Assembly: GCA_009602725.1 (NCBI GenBank)
Contig: WELB01000157.1
Coordinates: 84,680-99,940, forward strand
Length of the DNA stretch: 15,261 nt
Origin: Spirogloea muscicola
Taxonomy: Eukaryota; Streptophyta; Zygnematophyceae; Spirogloeales; Spirogloeaceae
Direction: 5' to 3'
Shown: in pieces, positions 1 to 10,143 of the stretch
Layout of the letters: each line of letters begins with the position of its first letter
How positions within the stretch are numbered: position 1 is the stretch's first letter
Notes under the pieces: model-generated
Told to the model about the DNA's origin: nothing
The model's database searches: none
What the model saw: only the letters and a program-made list of their open reading frames with translations
Position numbers and translations under genes: made by a program

Positions 1-123
<123 letters not shown>

Positions 124-125
124 CG

Positions 126-1842
126 TGCACGCGCGGCGAGGCCGGGTGCGGTGGCGGCCGCGCGCCGCCGCGGCCGGCGCATGTTTTTGTGTCCACGGAC
201 GAGCGGGACCTGCGGCCGCTGGCGGTCGTCATCAACTCCACCATCATCAGCACCCGGTGAGCCCCGCAGACGGCAGCGCCACTGACGGCCGCCGTTGCCT
301 AGACGGCGGCTTGACGGTGGTCATGGGTCGTCCCGCAGGCACCCGGAGGCGGTGTGGTTCCACCTGGTGCTGCCGCCGGCGCACCAGGCCACGGCGCTGG
401 CCAAGCTCACCGCCCTCTTCCCCGCCGTCCACCTCGACGTCAACAGGTGCGCAGCCTGCGTGGCTGAGCGAGTGCCGAGAGGGCGGCAGCCATGGCCGCC
501 TTCGCTCCGAGCTCCGAGGCAGCTCCCCAGTCGGGCTCACACCGGCTGCTGAGAGCGAGCTGGCTGCGCTGCCCCTGTGCGGCGCAGAAGGGCGATCGAC
601 ACGGCGGCCATCGAGCGGCGCATCTCGTTTCGCGAGGGCAGCGGGACGCGGCACGAGCTCGTCAGCCCATACAACTTCGTGCCCTTCTACCTGCCCCTCA
701 TCTCGCCCGACCTCGACCGCATCCTCTACCTCGACGCCGACGTCGTGGTGCAGGTCCGCTCCGCCGCCGAAGCCCGGCTGCGGCCGCGCCTGCCAGCGGG
801 CCTTGCCCTTTTGATGAGCCTCAAGGTGGAGCGAACGTGTTGGGCCGGGCGGCGCAGGGTGACATCCAGGAGCTGGTGAAGGTGGACATGGAGGGCCACG
901 CTGCTGCGGCCGTCGAGGACTGCATGCAGACCTTCGGGACCTACTTCGACTTCAAGCAGCTCCTCCGCATCCAGGTCCGTCACGGCAGCAGTCCAACGCC
1001 AGCTCGACTGCCCGCCTGCGTGCGAGTGGCGGTTGCGTGAGTGGGGCTTCGTCTACTGTGCGGCAGGCGAAGAAAGGACCGGGGAAGCCGTGGATGCCGC
1101 GCAAACCGTACGACGCGCGCGCGTGCGTCTTCAACCGCGGCGTGCTCGTCATCGACGTGCACCAGTGGCTGGCACGCAACACCACCTCGTCGATCGAGTG
1201 GTGGATGCGCCGCTTCGCTCGCGCCAAGCAAGTGCTGTACAGGTCTGCACCAGGAAGCTGCATTGATCGGCGAACCCTGATCCACTCGCATCACCCTGAT
1301 ACTGTCCGGTGTGTTGGTCACAGCCGGCAGGGCCATGCCCACTGCCATTCTGGAGCCTTCTTGATGGTTGCCACTGACACCTTGCCAGCCTGACTCCACT
1401 GGTCGGCTCCAAGTGCAGGTTTGGCTTGTCGCAGCCTCCATTTCTGCTGACGCTGTATCAGCGGTACAAGAAGCTGAACGTTGCGTGGAACACGCGCGGC
1501 CTCGGGCGAGACCGTTTCGGGGAGAAGGAGAGGGACCACCTGGCGAAGATTGGGTACGGGCGGCCGCCGAAGAAGCCGTTCCTCAGCCCGTGGGCAGACA
1601 AGGCCAAGATCCTGCACTTCAATGGCAAGTTCAAGCCGTGGCGCGGCCGGCGGCACCGGCGAAAGGGCGAGGACGTGGTGTCGCTGTGCGGCCGCCGACG
1701 TGTGGAATGTGCGTCGCTATGGTGGCGCTACCTGTCCCCGGAAGCGGATGAGTTTCTTCGGCCAGAGCTCCCTCTGCCAGCCCCACAGGAGCTGCAGGAG
1801 ATTGCACTAGCTGCAGGCGAGACTCAGCCTGAGGTCACCTGA
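126..1842 (+). CDS. Glycosyltransferase family 8 protein (GATL/GAUT-like), 5'-partial, six exons
   Basis: Exons that join in phase are 126-256, 339-446, 588-753, 858-974, 1067-1242 and 1419-1842, giving about 373 residues and a TGA stop. The frame opens with HVFVSTDERDLRPLAVVINS, the usual N-terminal strand of GT8 domains. Next come the metal and nucleotide-sugar binding DxD motif in YLDADVVV (exon 3), GDIQEL (exon 4), FNRGVLVIDV (exon 5), and LSQPPFLL and HFNGKFKPW (exon 6), the last being the family's C-terminal HxxGxxKPW motif. GT8 enzymes of this type move sugars, galacturonic acid in plant GAUTs, from UDP-sugars onto glycans in the Golgi. The exact donor and acceptor cannot be read here. 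The start codon and any signal anchor are missing, cut by the poly-T run. After HFNGKFKPW there is a basic stretch and a tail of about 65 residues. Confidence 0.86.
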
Positions 1843-2417
1843 TAGCCCTTACCTCGGAGAGCTCTGAATCAGCTGCTGTCAGTCTACTTTGCCACTTTGC
1901 CTACCAATTTATTGTGCTTCTCTTGAAGTAATGCGGATTGAGCCTTGTGCATTCTCTGATTTTGCTGGGCAGAGCCCTCGGCTTTACCTAGCACTCTATG
2001 CCAGCTATCCAGCGACAGGACACGGAACAGGTCCAGGATGTAGCTTAAGTAGCTCGACAGCAGCTTGCCATTGACTATATGATCTTGTTGATTTCAGACT
2101 GCAAAGAAGGACTGCATTACGTAATCTGCATTGTGATGTCAGTCCTCCAGTGTCTTCTTGTGGCAGCTACTGTTAGCTCTTGAGGGCAAGTTGTGGTCTG
2201 CAGATACTGCATCGTGATTCTTAGCCCCTTAGCAACCGTGAACATTCACAGAGGCCAGCGGCTTGGGCCTGCTAACATGCATAGGTCCTACGACTTGAGC
2301 ACACTACACTCTACAATACGTCAGGCTGCATGAGCTAGAACCTCACGAGCTACAAACAAGCCAAGCTGCGAGAATTGTGGAAGCAGTCGACCATTCTTGT
2401 GATCCTCAAATGCAGAT
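1843..2417. other. Gene-poor spacer after the GT8 gene
   Basis: No frame here has family signatures or coherent splice sites. It should include the 3' UTR of the GT8 gene. Base composition drops from the very GC-rich exons to about half GC. I see no RNA gene or repeat in it. Confidence 0.5.
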
Positions 2418-2617
2418 ATGCCATCACGTCCCTCTATGCCGGCAGCCTATCTGTCATTTCTGCGACGTCAAGTGTCAACCTGTCTGCAACGAGCTCAGGC
2501 GTATGCTCTGCATCAGAAAGCTGGTCGAGCCTTAGCTGCTGCACAAGAGCTAGTCAATTGCCGTCCGGTATTCGAGCGTCAGCTAGCGACCTCTATGTGC
2601 TGACTCGTGGTTACTGA
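2418..2617 (+). mobile_element. LINE-like (non-LTR retrotransposon) ORF 3' end, copy A, frameshifted
   Basis: The frame starting at 2418 contains LQRAQAYALHQKAGRALAAA, which is 15/20 identical to LQRSMARALHLRAGRALAAA in copy C (14908-15249). After one frameshift the second frame ends ASASDLYVLTRGY and stops at 2617. Copies B and C end in the same motif, SDLxLLxRGY-stop. The element is 5' truncated and cannot encode a working protein. No poly(A) tail or target-site duplication is clear. The LINE assignment is inferred from copy C. Confidence 0.55.
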
Positions 2618-3855
2618 GCGGGTCAGCTTAGCAGCAGGTGACGTACATTTGTCCAATGTGCTTGCCTTTGTACTTGGCCACACATGGCCTCCCCATCTCT
2701 TAATATACACGCATTTTCTTTGATGTGAGCTCACAATCAGTACATGCATGAGACCAGGTCTGTATATTTCTCATGGCTGAATTGATTAATGTAAGTCTCG
2801 AAAGGTCCACTCAATATAATGGGGACCAAGGCACAAATCGGGCTCATCCTTGGTGTCACCTGCTCCAAGCCGTTCATGATGACTAACTGGTACTCCCCAA
2901 TGCTACTGTGCTTGGCGCAATGTGATGCTCAGTGTACCTTGCCAGCTCCGATGCCACCAGGGCTTGTACTTCCGCTTCTCCCCATGCTCTCGCAAGACTT
3001 GGTAAATACTGTGAGACCTGGCCATCAAGAGCAGGCAATGCCATACTGTCCAGAATATCTGCCATCCTTGATCCTTGTCATGTGCTGCGACTGCATTCAT
3101 CTCAACTGTAGGAGTATAACTACCAGTGACAGCCCAACAACACTGAAAATTGTTAAGCACCTAGCCGCTGTCAGCCAATCCGTGTAAGTGGAGCTCAATC
3201 CACCAAGTGCGAATATCCACCCCATGCCTGCAAGAGGTGGCGGCTGCCCTTCCTACCTAGTGAAGCGCATGGTGAAAGCTGGAGTTACATGAGGTCATAC
3301 CTCAACGGCTGGACCTCACGTGGGGGTGAGTGGCAGGTTGACTAATGAGATGACCAAGCCCTGAGCTCCGCCTTTCAATCAGCTTCCTAGGGCAGCCAAA
3401 CACAAGCACACAGCTTCAAGATACTGGTGCTCTCCTCGCCATGATGGGATGACATGTACTAAGACTTGAGACTCAAGAATCAGCATTATTACTATCTCAT
3501 ACATGTACAGGCATGCAGACTACAACCCATGCAAAGTACCTGAGATGCTCAACCACACACATTGTCGTATGAAGAAGTCGTTGACATCACTTTTTGGGTC
3601 TGTCAGCAACATTTCCTTGCGCCGGAGCATTCTGCAACCATGGAGGGTGTAGCAAGTCAGCTCAGTCAAGGTCATCAATGGCTGAGGGGTCAAGGATACC
3701 CACGGCCCTTGTGAAATGCTCCCTGAACTAAGTGCAGCACGTAAAGCATGTGGTACTCGATCTTTATGGCTGCCATAAGCTTACCTAGTGCAAGGTGGAA
3801 CCCTTCCCAGGTTTATGCCGTGTGCCCCTCGTATTGATGCCTTGAGGATGGAAAC
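2618..3855 (-). other. Unresolved region with coding-like minus-strand segments
   Basis: This lies downstream of the last NDX exon I could place. Several minus-strand stretches are open and bounded by plausible splice sites. One frame (about 2903-3118) includes IYQVLREHGEKRKYKPWWH and ends in a possible donor, CAAG|GTACAC; an acceptor at 2800 then continues the same phase as GDTKDEPDLCLGPHYIEW and stops near 2739. A second frame (about 3500-3700) contains RRKEMLLTDPKSD. They could be C-terminal NDX exons, a small separate gene, or chance. I do not recognise any of them and found no conserved NDX C-terminal block. Confidence 0.25.
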
Positions 3856-6800
3856 CTTATCCTGCGCGGAGCTTCCCTTCGACTATTTGGATCGCTGTCA
3901 ACACTTTCTCTCCTCCCACGTGGACTCTCATCGTCCACACCTGTCTCAATCAGAGGTCGACAACTTCAACGACAGTTTGCTGTACCACACGCAATCTACT
4001 ACTTGACTATCTAAGCTTAACTTGCTGCAGTATCAACACGAGCTCCGACCCCGCGGCTTGCCTCGAGTTTTTGCAGCTTGCTTGCTGCATAGCTAAACCA
4101 ATGCACGTCACTTTTATGCACCCATGGCTTGCCTCAAGTTCTTGCAGCTTGCTGCTGCATAGCTAAACCAATGCACGTCTCTGTTATGCACCCGTGCATT
4201 CTTCAAAGGTGATGTTGGAGTCTTACTGTCAAGTGCTGGTGACACAGCAGCTGCAGCCCGCGCCTCGCGAAGAAGCTTGGCTTTTCTATTGTTGATCCTG
4301 TGCACAAGATTTACAGATTATAGCGGTGCACGTTTTTTTGATCTGGGTCACAAATATCAATGCTGGCAGTCCACTAGGAGACCAGCAGACTCCCTTGGGT
4401 ACATTTTCAGCTCGCACATACCAGAGGAGGTACCACGTAATGACGGTCTACATGAAAGTCTGTCAAGTGGGAATGACTAGGCTAGCAAAGGCGACTCTCA
4501 CCAGTTCTTCAGCTGCTGCTCGTTAATCTCAGACCCCTGAATCCACAGGTTACGACAGACTCACTAAGTCATTGATCTTGTCTAGCACAACACAGGAAGC
4601 ATCGACAGCCAGCAGAACCATCTGAATGACAATATCCAGAATACAAGCACAACCTTGTGCAGAAGAAGACACATCTTTGTAGATAGAGGTGCTTGCTAAA
4701 CAACCTCACCGTCCATGTGTTTCAAGTAATCAGAATGAAGGACAAAACCAGGAACTAGTGAAGTGCAACGACTGCAGTGACGATGCTTCCGATTACCCAA
4801 ACAATTCAATGAATCTTTGACAATTAACAAAGACCAAGCTTGACATCCTTCAACCATTGGAGTCTCTACAACCTCAGACATCTGTAATTCCGCAGCCCTC
4901 AGCGGCGGCGCCTCATACAAGGAGAATGCAGGACATGACCCCATGAGTTCCTGAATGGTGATAGATTGCCCACCATGTCTTGCAACTTAGTTGTCCAGAT
5001 CTTCACGAGCTTGGGCATGCGGTACATGTCCGGCTCCTCCTGAACAGCTTGCTCAAGCTCATACTCCTGCTCATCACTCAGCAGCTTCCACTTTTTCCGC
5101 CTCTTCCTTTGGCCCTCCCTGCGCTTCTCGTCTTCCCCCACCTCCTCCACTTCATTGACCTCGCTCAACCGCTTCTTGCGCATGCTCCGGCCTTCCGTGC
5201 CCACGTCCTTCACCTTGGCTTCCCTCGCTCGAGCAACCAGGTTGTCTCTCCTGATCAATGTCGGCTTGCCAGCATCTGGCTTCTCAGCTTCATGCACAGC
5301 AGTCTCCTGCAGCTCTTTTGCATCAAGATGCACAGGAGTACCATGCAACTTCTCTTTTTGTAAAACTGGCGATTCCACCTCATTGACATTGAGTCGTGTT
5401 TCTGGTCCAGACTTGCCAGATACACCATCAAGGCCATCGCTATGGCCTTGAGACGCTTCTTCAGGTGTTGTACCACCTGCTTCGGGGTCTTCCTCTTCGT
5501 CAGACGAGTCTACTTGCTGCACATACGAATGTCCCAAAGCTCTGTGCTCCTTATCGCCGTCGAGCGCGTGCGCCTGCTCCTCCTCAGATGCTAGGACACC
5601 TGCAGCTGTCTGTCTCTCATTATCTTCCACATGAATGACCTCCCCCAGCTGCTCAACACGTTGCCAGCGGTCCTGCATCTGCCACCTCCGGTGCAGTTCC
5701 CGGAGCTTTTGGCGGTGTGCATCCTGAATCGAGGTGGTATGCGGCAACTTCTGCAGTGGCATGACAGAAGTTCCTCTTCAGCGGGAGAAAATACTCTGGC
5801 AAGAAATTTTGATAATGTACATTGTTCCACTTACACCATTTGACTATGGGGCTGCTGGTCTGCTTTTTGAGCACATTGACATAGCAAGCCCAACAACTCG
5901 TCAACTCAGTAAAGCTACTGGGACTTGCAGATGTCCATATCCAACTTGCAAAAGACCACCATCAGTACCTTTCTTGTTTCGGCATCGCCACTTGGCACTG
6001 GGCAGATGGCAAGATGAAGGGCAGCTGCAAGTTGGCTGCAAAAACACACGTAACAATTATCAACGCTACCAATCCGTGACGATGAGAGCCACAAATGCAA
6101 GACAAATAGCAGATATCAGGTACTGCCAAGGCTTCTAGACTTGTCGGATACACGACTGTGGAGACAGCCTCTATGGCGTTGCTGTCATAATAGCCTATTA
6201 CCTTACGAGGAGCAAATCATCATCACTGACATCGCTTGCAGGAAGAGACGATACGAAGTCCACTAGCAGATCTGCACGATGCCAATGCCGAATTGATAAG
6301 ACAACATCACATTTTAGATGCACCTCTTCTCAAGTGCCTCTGCAGTGAGGAGGCTCGCAAGAACAAAGCCAGATTCTTGTGATCTGCGTCATGTAGGGGA
6401 GCCAGGTGATGACATGATGGATCTCCAGCTCATGATGCACTTACGAAGATTTTCACATGTTTTCACCGCTGTCTGCAGCCTTGTGATGAGAAATTTAGGA
6501 TGCCCTTTCTGAAAAGGCCCTTTCTCCAAGTAAGCCAGTAGCTTCGTCACGAACTCGTCTTTGGGTGCATCTGTATTTTACATGTACAAATGAAGTCAAC
6601 ACCTCAAAGTATGACCACGTCTACCAGGTTTCGTGCTTTCTTTCTTGACAGCTTACTAATCTGGCATTTTCTCTTGAGACTGCGAGTGTTATGTCGGAGG
6701 ATGAAGGAGTGGCGATGTTGGAGGAGTGGTGATGACGCAATAGAAACCATAAACCTGCACTATATCACTGAGATTCATAATACCTGGACATAAGTCAACG

Positions 6801-9603
6801 TTCCAGCATTGCAGATTCCCAAGCAGCTTGACGAGGAGTATGCTCCTCAAGTGACCATCCTGCATCTCCCCTGATTCCACAGAGGAGCCGCCGGCCTTGT
6901 GACCTCCACTTTTGTGCACTGATGCACCGAACTTCGAAACAGCCTGGAGCTCCTCCAGCCTTCCCCCTTGTAAGATGAGCTGTAAAACCTCAAATGGCTC
7001 ATGTCCACGTGGAACCTCCACTGGTGCAGAGAAATCCCGACAAATCTCGCCACCGCACCACCTTGAAGCAAAGTCCACCTCAGCATCTGCTAAAGCCTCG
7101 GCAATGATTGGACCCTACAAGAAACAACAAAGGAGGGTTGGAGACTTCAGTTTTACAGTTGCTGGGTTACACAGGCAACAAGTTGCTGAATACACAGGCA
7201 ATGAGGTTGTCATGTTGAATTACAACTTGTTCAGACATTCGCTGCTTGTTTCGAGCACCTAGACATCCTTTGATCTGTCGTCCTATCCTGCTAAGGTCAC
7301 AGACTGTCCTTAGACGGGTCCAGAAGTTCTACATAGACTGGCCAAAACATTGCTTTTCAAGCTGCGCTCACCGCGGCTTTCATCACGATGTGGCGGAAGT
7401 TGGAATCATCAGAGAGGACATCAACCATGCGGAGCGCAAGGAGATGGAGATGGGAGAGGCTAGCCGTTGTCTCTGGAGCTCGAGGATCTTCACACAATGC
7501 TGATCTCAGCAGGACCACCACCTGCACATTGATGTGTCAAAGTCAGAAGTGTGCAGTCTACCAGTAGCTACTTGGCATCAAGTTCCTCCATATACAACGC
7601 ACACATTCGTGCAAATAATTCTCAGTGTTTTTCAGTGTTTTGCCAAGAAAGACAAATCTGGATTGTGTTGCAAGCACCATCTCAACTACCTCACCAGTTT
7701 AAGCTGTGATTGGTATATAAGGTGGCTTAACTAATCAACATGATTGGACTACGCAGGCAGCTCGCCACACCTCAGCAATCACAGCCTCTGCGCTTGCCAA
7801 GCCCAGGTCGTGCCCAGCAACCTCGTCCAGGTAAGATGCCTCATCCATGTCACAGACCAGGAGCAACTGCGACAGATACACTTTCCCGCTAAGATTGCCA
7901 CTCCGCTTGCCATTATTCAACACCCTCAACAGCAACTCTTCTCAAAAGCCACGAAGGCCTTGACGGAGCTGCTTAAGTTTCTGTAAAAGTGTACACTGTA
8001 CTGAAAGGAGGCCATGAAACATATGCCTATGCTGACTGCTTCAGAACTAAACAAAATCTCTTATCATGATTCTATCCAGAAAGCACTACGCTTGTACTCT
8101 ACAGGCAATGGCTTACAATGGGCTCACCAAGGACAAGGCGTGACACTTGAGCTTCACCAGCATGTCCTGCAGGTTACTGAATGTGCACTGAAGTCTCAAC
8201 ACTCTGAGAACGAGCTGCAGCAGTTCTCCCTCCACACCGACCCTCTGCGAACGGGCCACAAACCATCCTTGCTCTCACCCTGCTTGGAATGCTAGCTTTC
8301 AAAACTGCAACTAGCATGTGTGCAGCTCCTGAGCGACGTCGATGAAAGCCCCGCCAGAGGCTACATACTCTGTGCGTTGCCACCAAGTATCGCATATTCT
8401 TCTGCTGGCTAAGCCCCTGCAGGGCTTCCAAGGAGACTTTGAGCTGCTCAGCTAGGAAAGTCGCATCTTCTGCACCCTCCCTGCATACAGTGAGCCTATC
8501 TTCAAGTGCTTGTACTGCTCTGAGTACGCAGTGGTACATGGCGTACACGAGCATGTGAACCTGCAGACAAGAGGCACATGTACAAAGGCAGAGAAGAAGC
8601 ACGCCAGTTAATCTCAGTACCGCACATGACCATGATAAGCTGGAATTGCAACATAACAACAGCAGCCCACAAGCTACAGACATGATGGTCAAGCGACAAC
8701 AATACTTGCTCTGTCTTCCAAGCTGCGCTCAAGACACAAGCACGCAGCTGTGGAGCTACATTGGCACACTCGAATGTGTGATAGTAAAGGAGGGCCCCAC
8801 GTGCAACCTTTGGGTGGACAAGGAGAATGACTGCCGCATCGCTCCAGGATGGTGAGCTCAGGTCAACGACAGAAGGCAGGAGGTGGAAAGCTGCAGCTGC
8901 TATCGCTGTGCGTAGAAGAGGCAAGTCGACAGATTGTCCTGGCAAGGGTGGCCTCACCTGAAGGTGCAAGTGCCGATTTGTGCAATCAGGATTTAGGGCT
9001 AGGGTGTACGCTTTAGGATTAGGGTCCAGTGGTCGTAATCATCAGTACTCGTCACAAGCCTTGCACGTAAGGACAGGGACCATGCTTTGCCGTGGCCAAG
9101 GCAATTGCCATCTGTTGTCAAGCTCGACAAGCAGTGCCCTACGGCAGTTCACAAGGTCAAGCCCGGCCAGGTGGACGAGGACGAAGCCGACAAGCTCCAG
9201 CGTCTGCAGCTTCACGCTCTGCGCATTCTCGAGTATCTGGAACAAAGAAGCTACGCGTCAGTGCACTTGCATAGTCCTTGTGCGCGAAGCAGCTGCAGCT
9301 GTGCGGCGAGCTGATGCTAGCTGAACCCCCCTCTGCGGCCAAACACAGCCCTGCATTGACGGCGACGAGAGGGGCCTGGCCTTGGCGGACCTGGCGCAAG
9401 GGAGGGTGCGCGGGCGCGACGTCGTAGAGGCGTCGGTGGAGGAGGAGGCCGCGCGCGAGGTGGAGCAGCGTGTCGTCGTCGCCGCGGCCCCGCGCCACCG
9501 AGGCCAGGAGGTGCAGCGGCAGGGCCGCCGCCACGGCCTCCAACTCCGGCGGCTGCGCAGCGCCGCGCGCCGTATCAGGCGCCGGCGAGCGCGGCGGAGG
9601 GCT
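3856..9603 (-). CDS. NDX: NODULIN HOMEOBOX (NDX) family DNA-binding protein, with an in-frame stop
   Basis: Exons in transcript order are 9603-9391 (5' end open), 9236-9153, 8957-8706, 8560-8369, 8244-8128, 7980-7753, 7521-7372, 7114-6784, 6570-6445, 6271-6202, 6035-5969, 5750-4974, 4536-4502, 4297-4227 and 3940-3856. All junctions keep phase, giving about 930 codons. The N-terminal 570 or so residues are helical, with blocks typical of NDX such as EELLLRVLNNGK, SYLDEVAG and VLSDDSNFR. Exon 12 carries a charged linker rich in E, D and K, then the start of a homeodomain that exons 13 and 14 complete. In Arabidopsis NDX binds single-stranded DNA and stabilises an R-loop at the FLC antisense promoter; the algal role is unknown. 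Codon 13 of exon 6 (7944-7942) is TGA. No ATG was found, and the 5' frame runs into the N at 9604. The C-terminus beyond exon 15 is not resolved. The gene is either recently broken or contains a base error. Confidence 0.88.
4055..4195. repeat. Tandem duplication, two units of about 71 bp
   Basis: Unit 1 (4055-4125) and unit 2 (4126-4195) share GGCTTGCCTC, then GCAGCTTGC, then a perfect block TGCATAGCTAAACCAATGCA followed by CGTC, and end TTATGCACCC. They differ by a few substitutions and one missing base. Both units lie inside NDX intron 14 (3941-4226). Confidence 0.85.
4258..5105 (-). other. NDX homeodomain, split over exons 12, 13 and 14
   Basis: The domain starts at KRRKKWKLLSDEQEYELEQA at the end of exon 12, continues with EEPDMYR and WTTKLQDM, then GSEINEQQLKNW from the 35-base exon 13 (4502-4536), and finishes INNRKAKLLREAR in exon 14. 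W48, N51 and the following Arg of the recognition helix are kept in WINNRKAK, with the Trp codon split by intron 13. EPDM together with QLKNWxNNRKAK is the recognition pattern of plant NDX homeodomains, which is why I assign this gene to NDX rather than to another homeobox class. Confidence 0.92.
7942..7944 (-). other. In-frame TGA in NDX exon 6
   Basis: Exon 6 starts in phase 0 after a good acceptor (TTTTACAG) and reads KLKQLRQGLRGF, then TGA, then EELLLRVLNNGK. Both sides fit the family, where F and EELLLR are separated by one Gln or Arg. A single C-to-T change from CGA would produce this stop. No alternative acceptor skips the codon and keeps the phase. Confidence 0.85.
8992..9024 (+). repeat. 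Degenerate telomere-like repeats inside an NDX intron
   Basis: The plus strand carries TTTAGGG, CTAGGG, then TTTAGGATTAGGG within 33 bases. TTTAGGG is the common plant and green-algal telomere unit. The stretch lies in NDX intron 2 (8958-9152). It is too short and imperfect for a true telomere end and may be a relic of break repair or chance. Confidence 0.45.
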
Positions 9604-9604
9604 N
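9604..9604. other. Single ambiguous base (N) at the joint of NDX exon 1 and LINE copy B
   Basis: This is the only non-ACGT base in the window. On the minus strand the NDX frame is open up to it; on the plus strand the LINE-like frame is recognisable from just after it. It may stand for a gap of unknown length, with missing NDX N-terminal sequence. Confidence 0.9.
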
Positions 9605-9703
9605 CAGGCCGTGCTATGGCCGCCGCCTCTGGGTCTCGGCGGAGCGCCTCTTTCCCTGCAGCGAGCTACTCAGACCTGATGTTGCTCACTCGTGGGTACT
9701 GAG
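9605..9703 (+). mobile_element. LINE-like ORF 3' end, copy B, short fragment
   Basis: The plus-strand frame reads GRAMAAASGS close to the N and ends ASYSDLMLLTRGY with TGA at 9700-9702. Copy C reads GRALAAASGS and ends ISDLRLLSRGY. At DNA level copies A and B share CTCGTGG(T/G)TACTGAGC around the stop. Only the last 30 or so codons are present. It sits directly at the 5' side of the NDX gene in opposite orientation, so it is either an insertion into that gene's 5' region or a misassembled joint. Confidence 0.55.
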
Positions 9704-9833
9704 CTTTCCTCTGCATCGTTTCTGTGTTCTGCAGTATGTTGTATGTGGAGGGAATCGTAAGCAGCACCGGGCAGGACAAGTCAAAAATCTGCTATTTGCT
9801 TGACCATGCAGTGTCCCGTACATACACAGATTT

Positions 9834-9845
9834 TGCGCATGCGCA
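9834..9845. promoter_or_regulatory. Perfect 12-bp GC-rich palindrome
   Basis: TGCGCATGCGCA equals its own reverse complement and lies in the NDX/PSMD5 divergent gap. The sequence matches the palindromic site of animal NRF-1, but NRF-1 is an animal factor, so in this organism it can only be called a candidate site for a dimeric factor. Confidence 0.35.
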
Positions 9846-10060
9846 TATGGCGCCCCGCCGCCGCCACCCGGGGCCGGCCTCATCCAGCAATGGGCAGACT
9901 CTTCTCGGCCGGCAAGGCCCCTGGCCAGGCAAGAACTGGATAATCTGCTGATCTCACAGGCCCGTGCTGCCCGCCGGCGGTTTTCGCCCTCCAAGGACTC
10001 GTATTGTTGACCCGTCACCCCCCCGGCAGGCCCCGCCGCAGGCCACGGACGCGCCCGCTG

Positions 10061-10084
10061 CCGCCGCCGCCGCCGCCGCCGCCG
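10061..10084 (+). repeat. CCG trinucleotide run
   Basis: Eight CCG units lie just upstream of the first recognised PSMD5-like exon. They may be part of its 5' UTR or of an unrecognised first exon. Confidence 0.8.
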
Positions 10085-10143
10085 AGCCTCCTCTGCTGTC
10101 CACGGCGCCTCGCCTGAGCTCTTGCCTTGCTGCCGCTGCGCAG

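Larger units (their letters stand above)
9704..10143. promoter_or_regulatory. Putative divergent promoter region between NDX and the PSMD5-like gene
   Basis: This gap separates two genes transcribed away from each other. It contains a perfect 12-bp palindrome TGCGCATGCGCA (9834-9845) and a CCG run at 10061-10084. It must also hold the missing first exon of the PSMD5-like gene and perhaps that of NDX. No TATA element or confident start codon was found. The regulatory role is inferred from gene order only. Confidence 0.4.

Noticed and set aside
125-1040. Long plus-strand frames of 229 and 182 codons in the GT8 region
   Set aside because: They are out of the conserved frame and are products of high GC content. 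The GT8 motifs fall in the spliced frame.
2819-3187. Plus-strand frame of 122 codons in the gene-poor region
   Set aside because: Composition is rich in Cys, Pro and Leu without pattern, and the minus strand of the same stretch looks more coding-like.
4114-4305. Minus-strand frame of 63 codons as the NDX C-terminus
   Set aside because: The frame reads through a strong GTAAGA donor at 4226 into a tandem repeat, while splicing to 3940 matches phase. Kept only as a possible alternative end.
8174-8692. Minus-strand open frame of 172 codons as one gene
   Set aside because: Only 8369-8560 is a real exon. The rest is intron read-through; the donor GTATGT at 8368 and the acceptor at 8561 give continuity with the neighbouring exons.
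9382-9702. Plus-strand frame of 106 codons as a single gene
   Set aside because: Its first two thirds is the shadow of NDX exon 1 and crosses the N; only the last 30 or so codons belong to LINE-like copy B.
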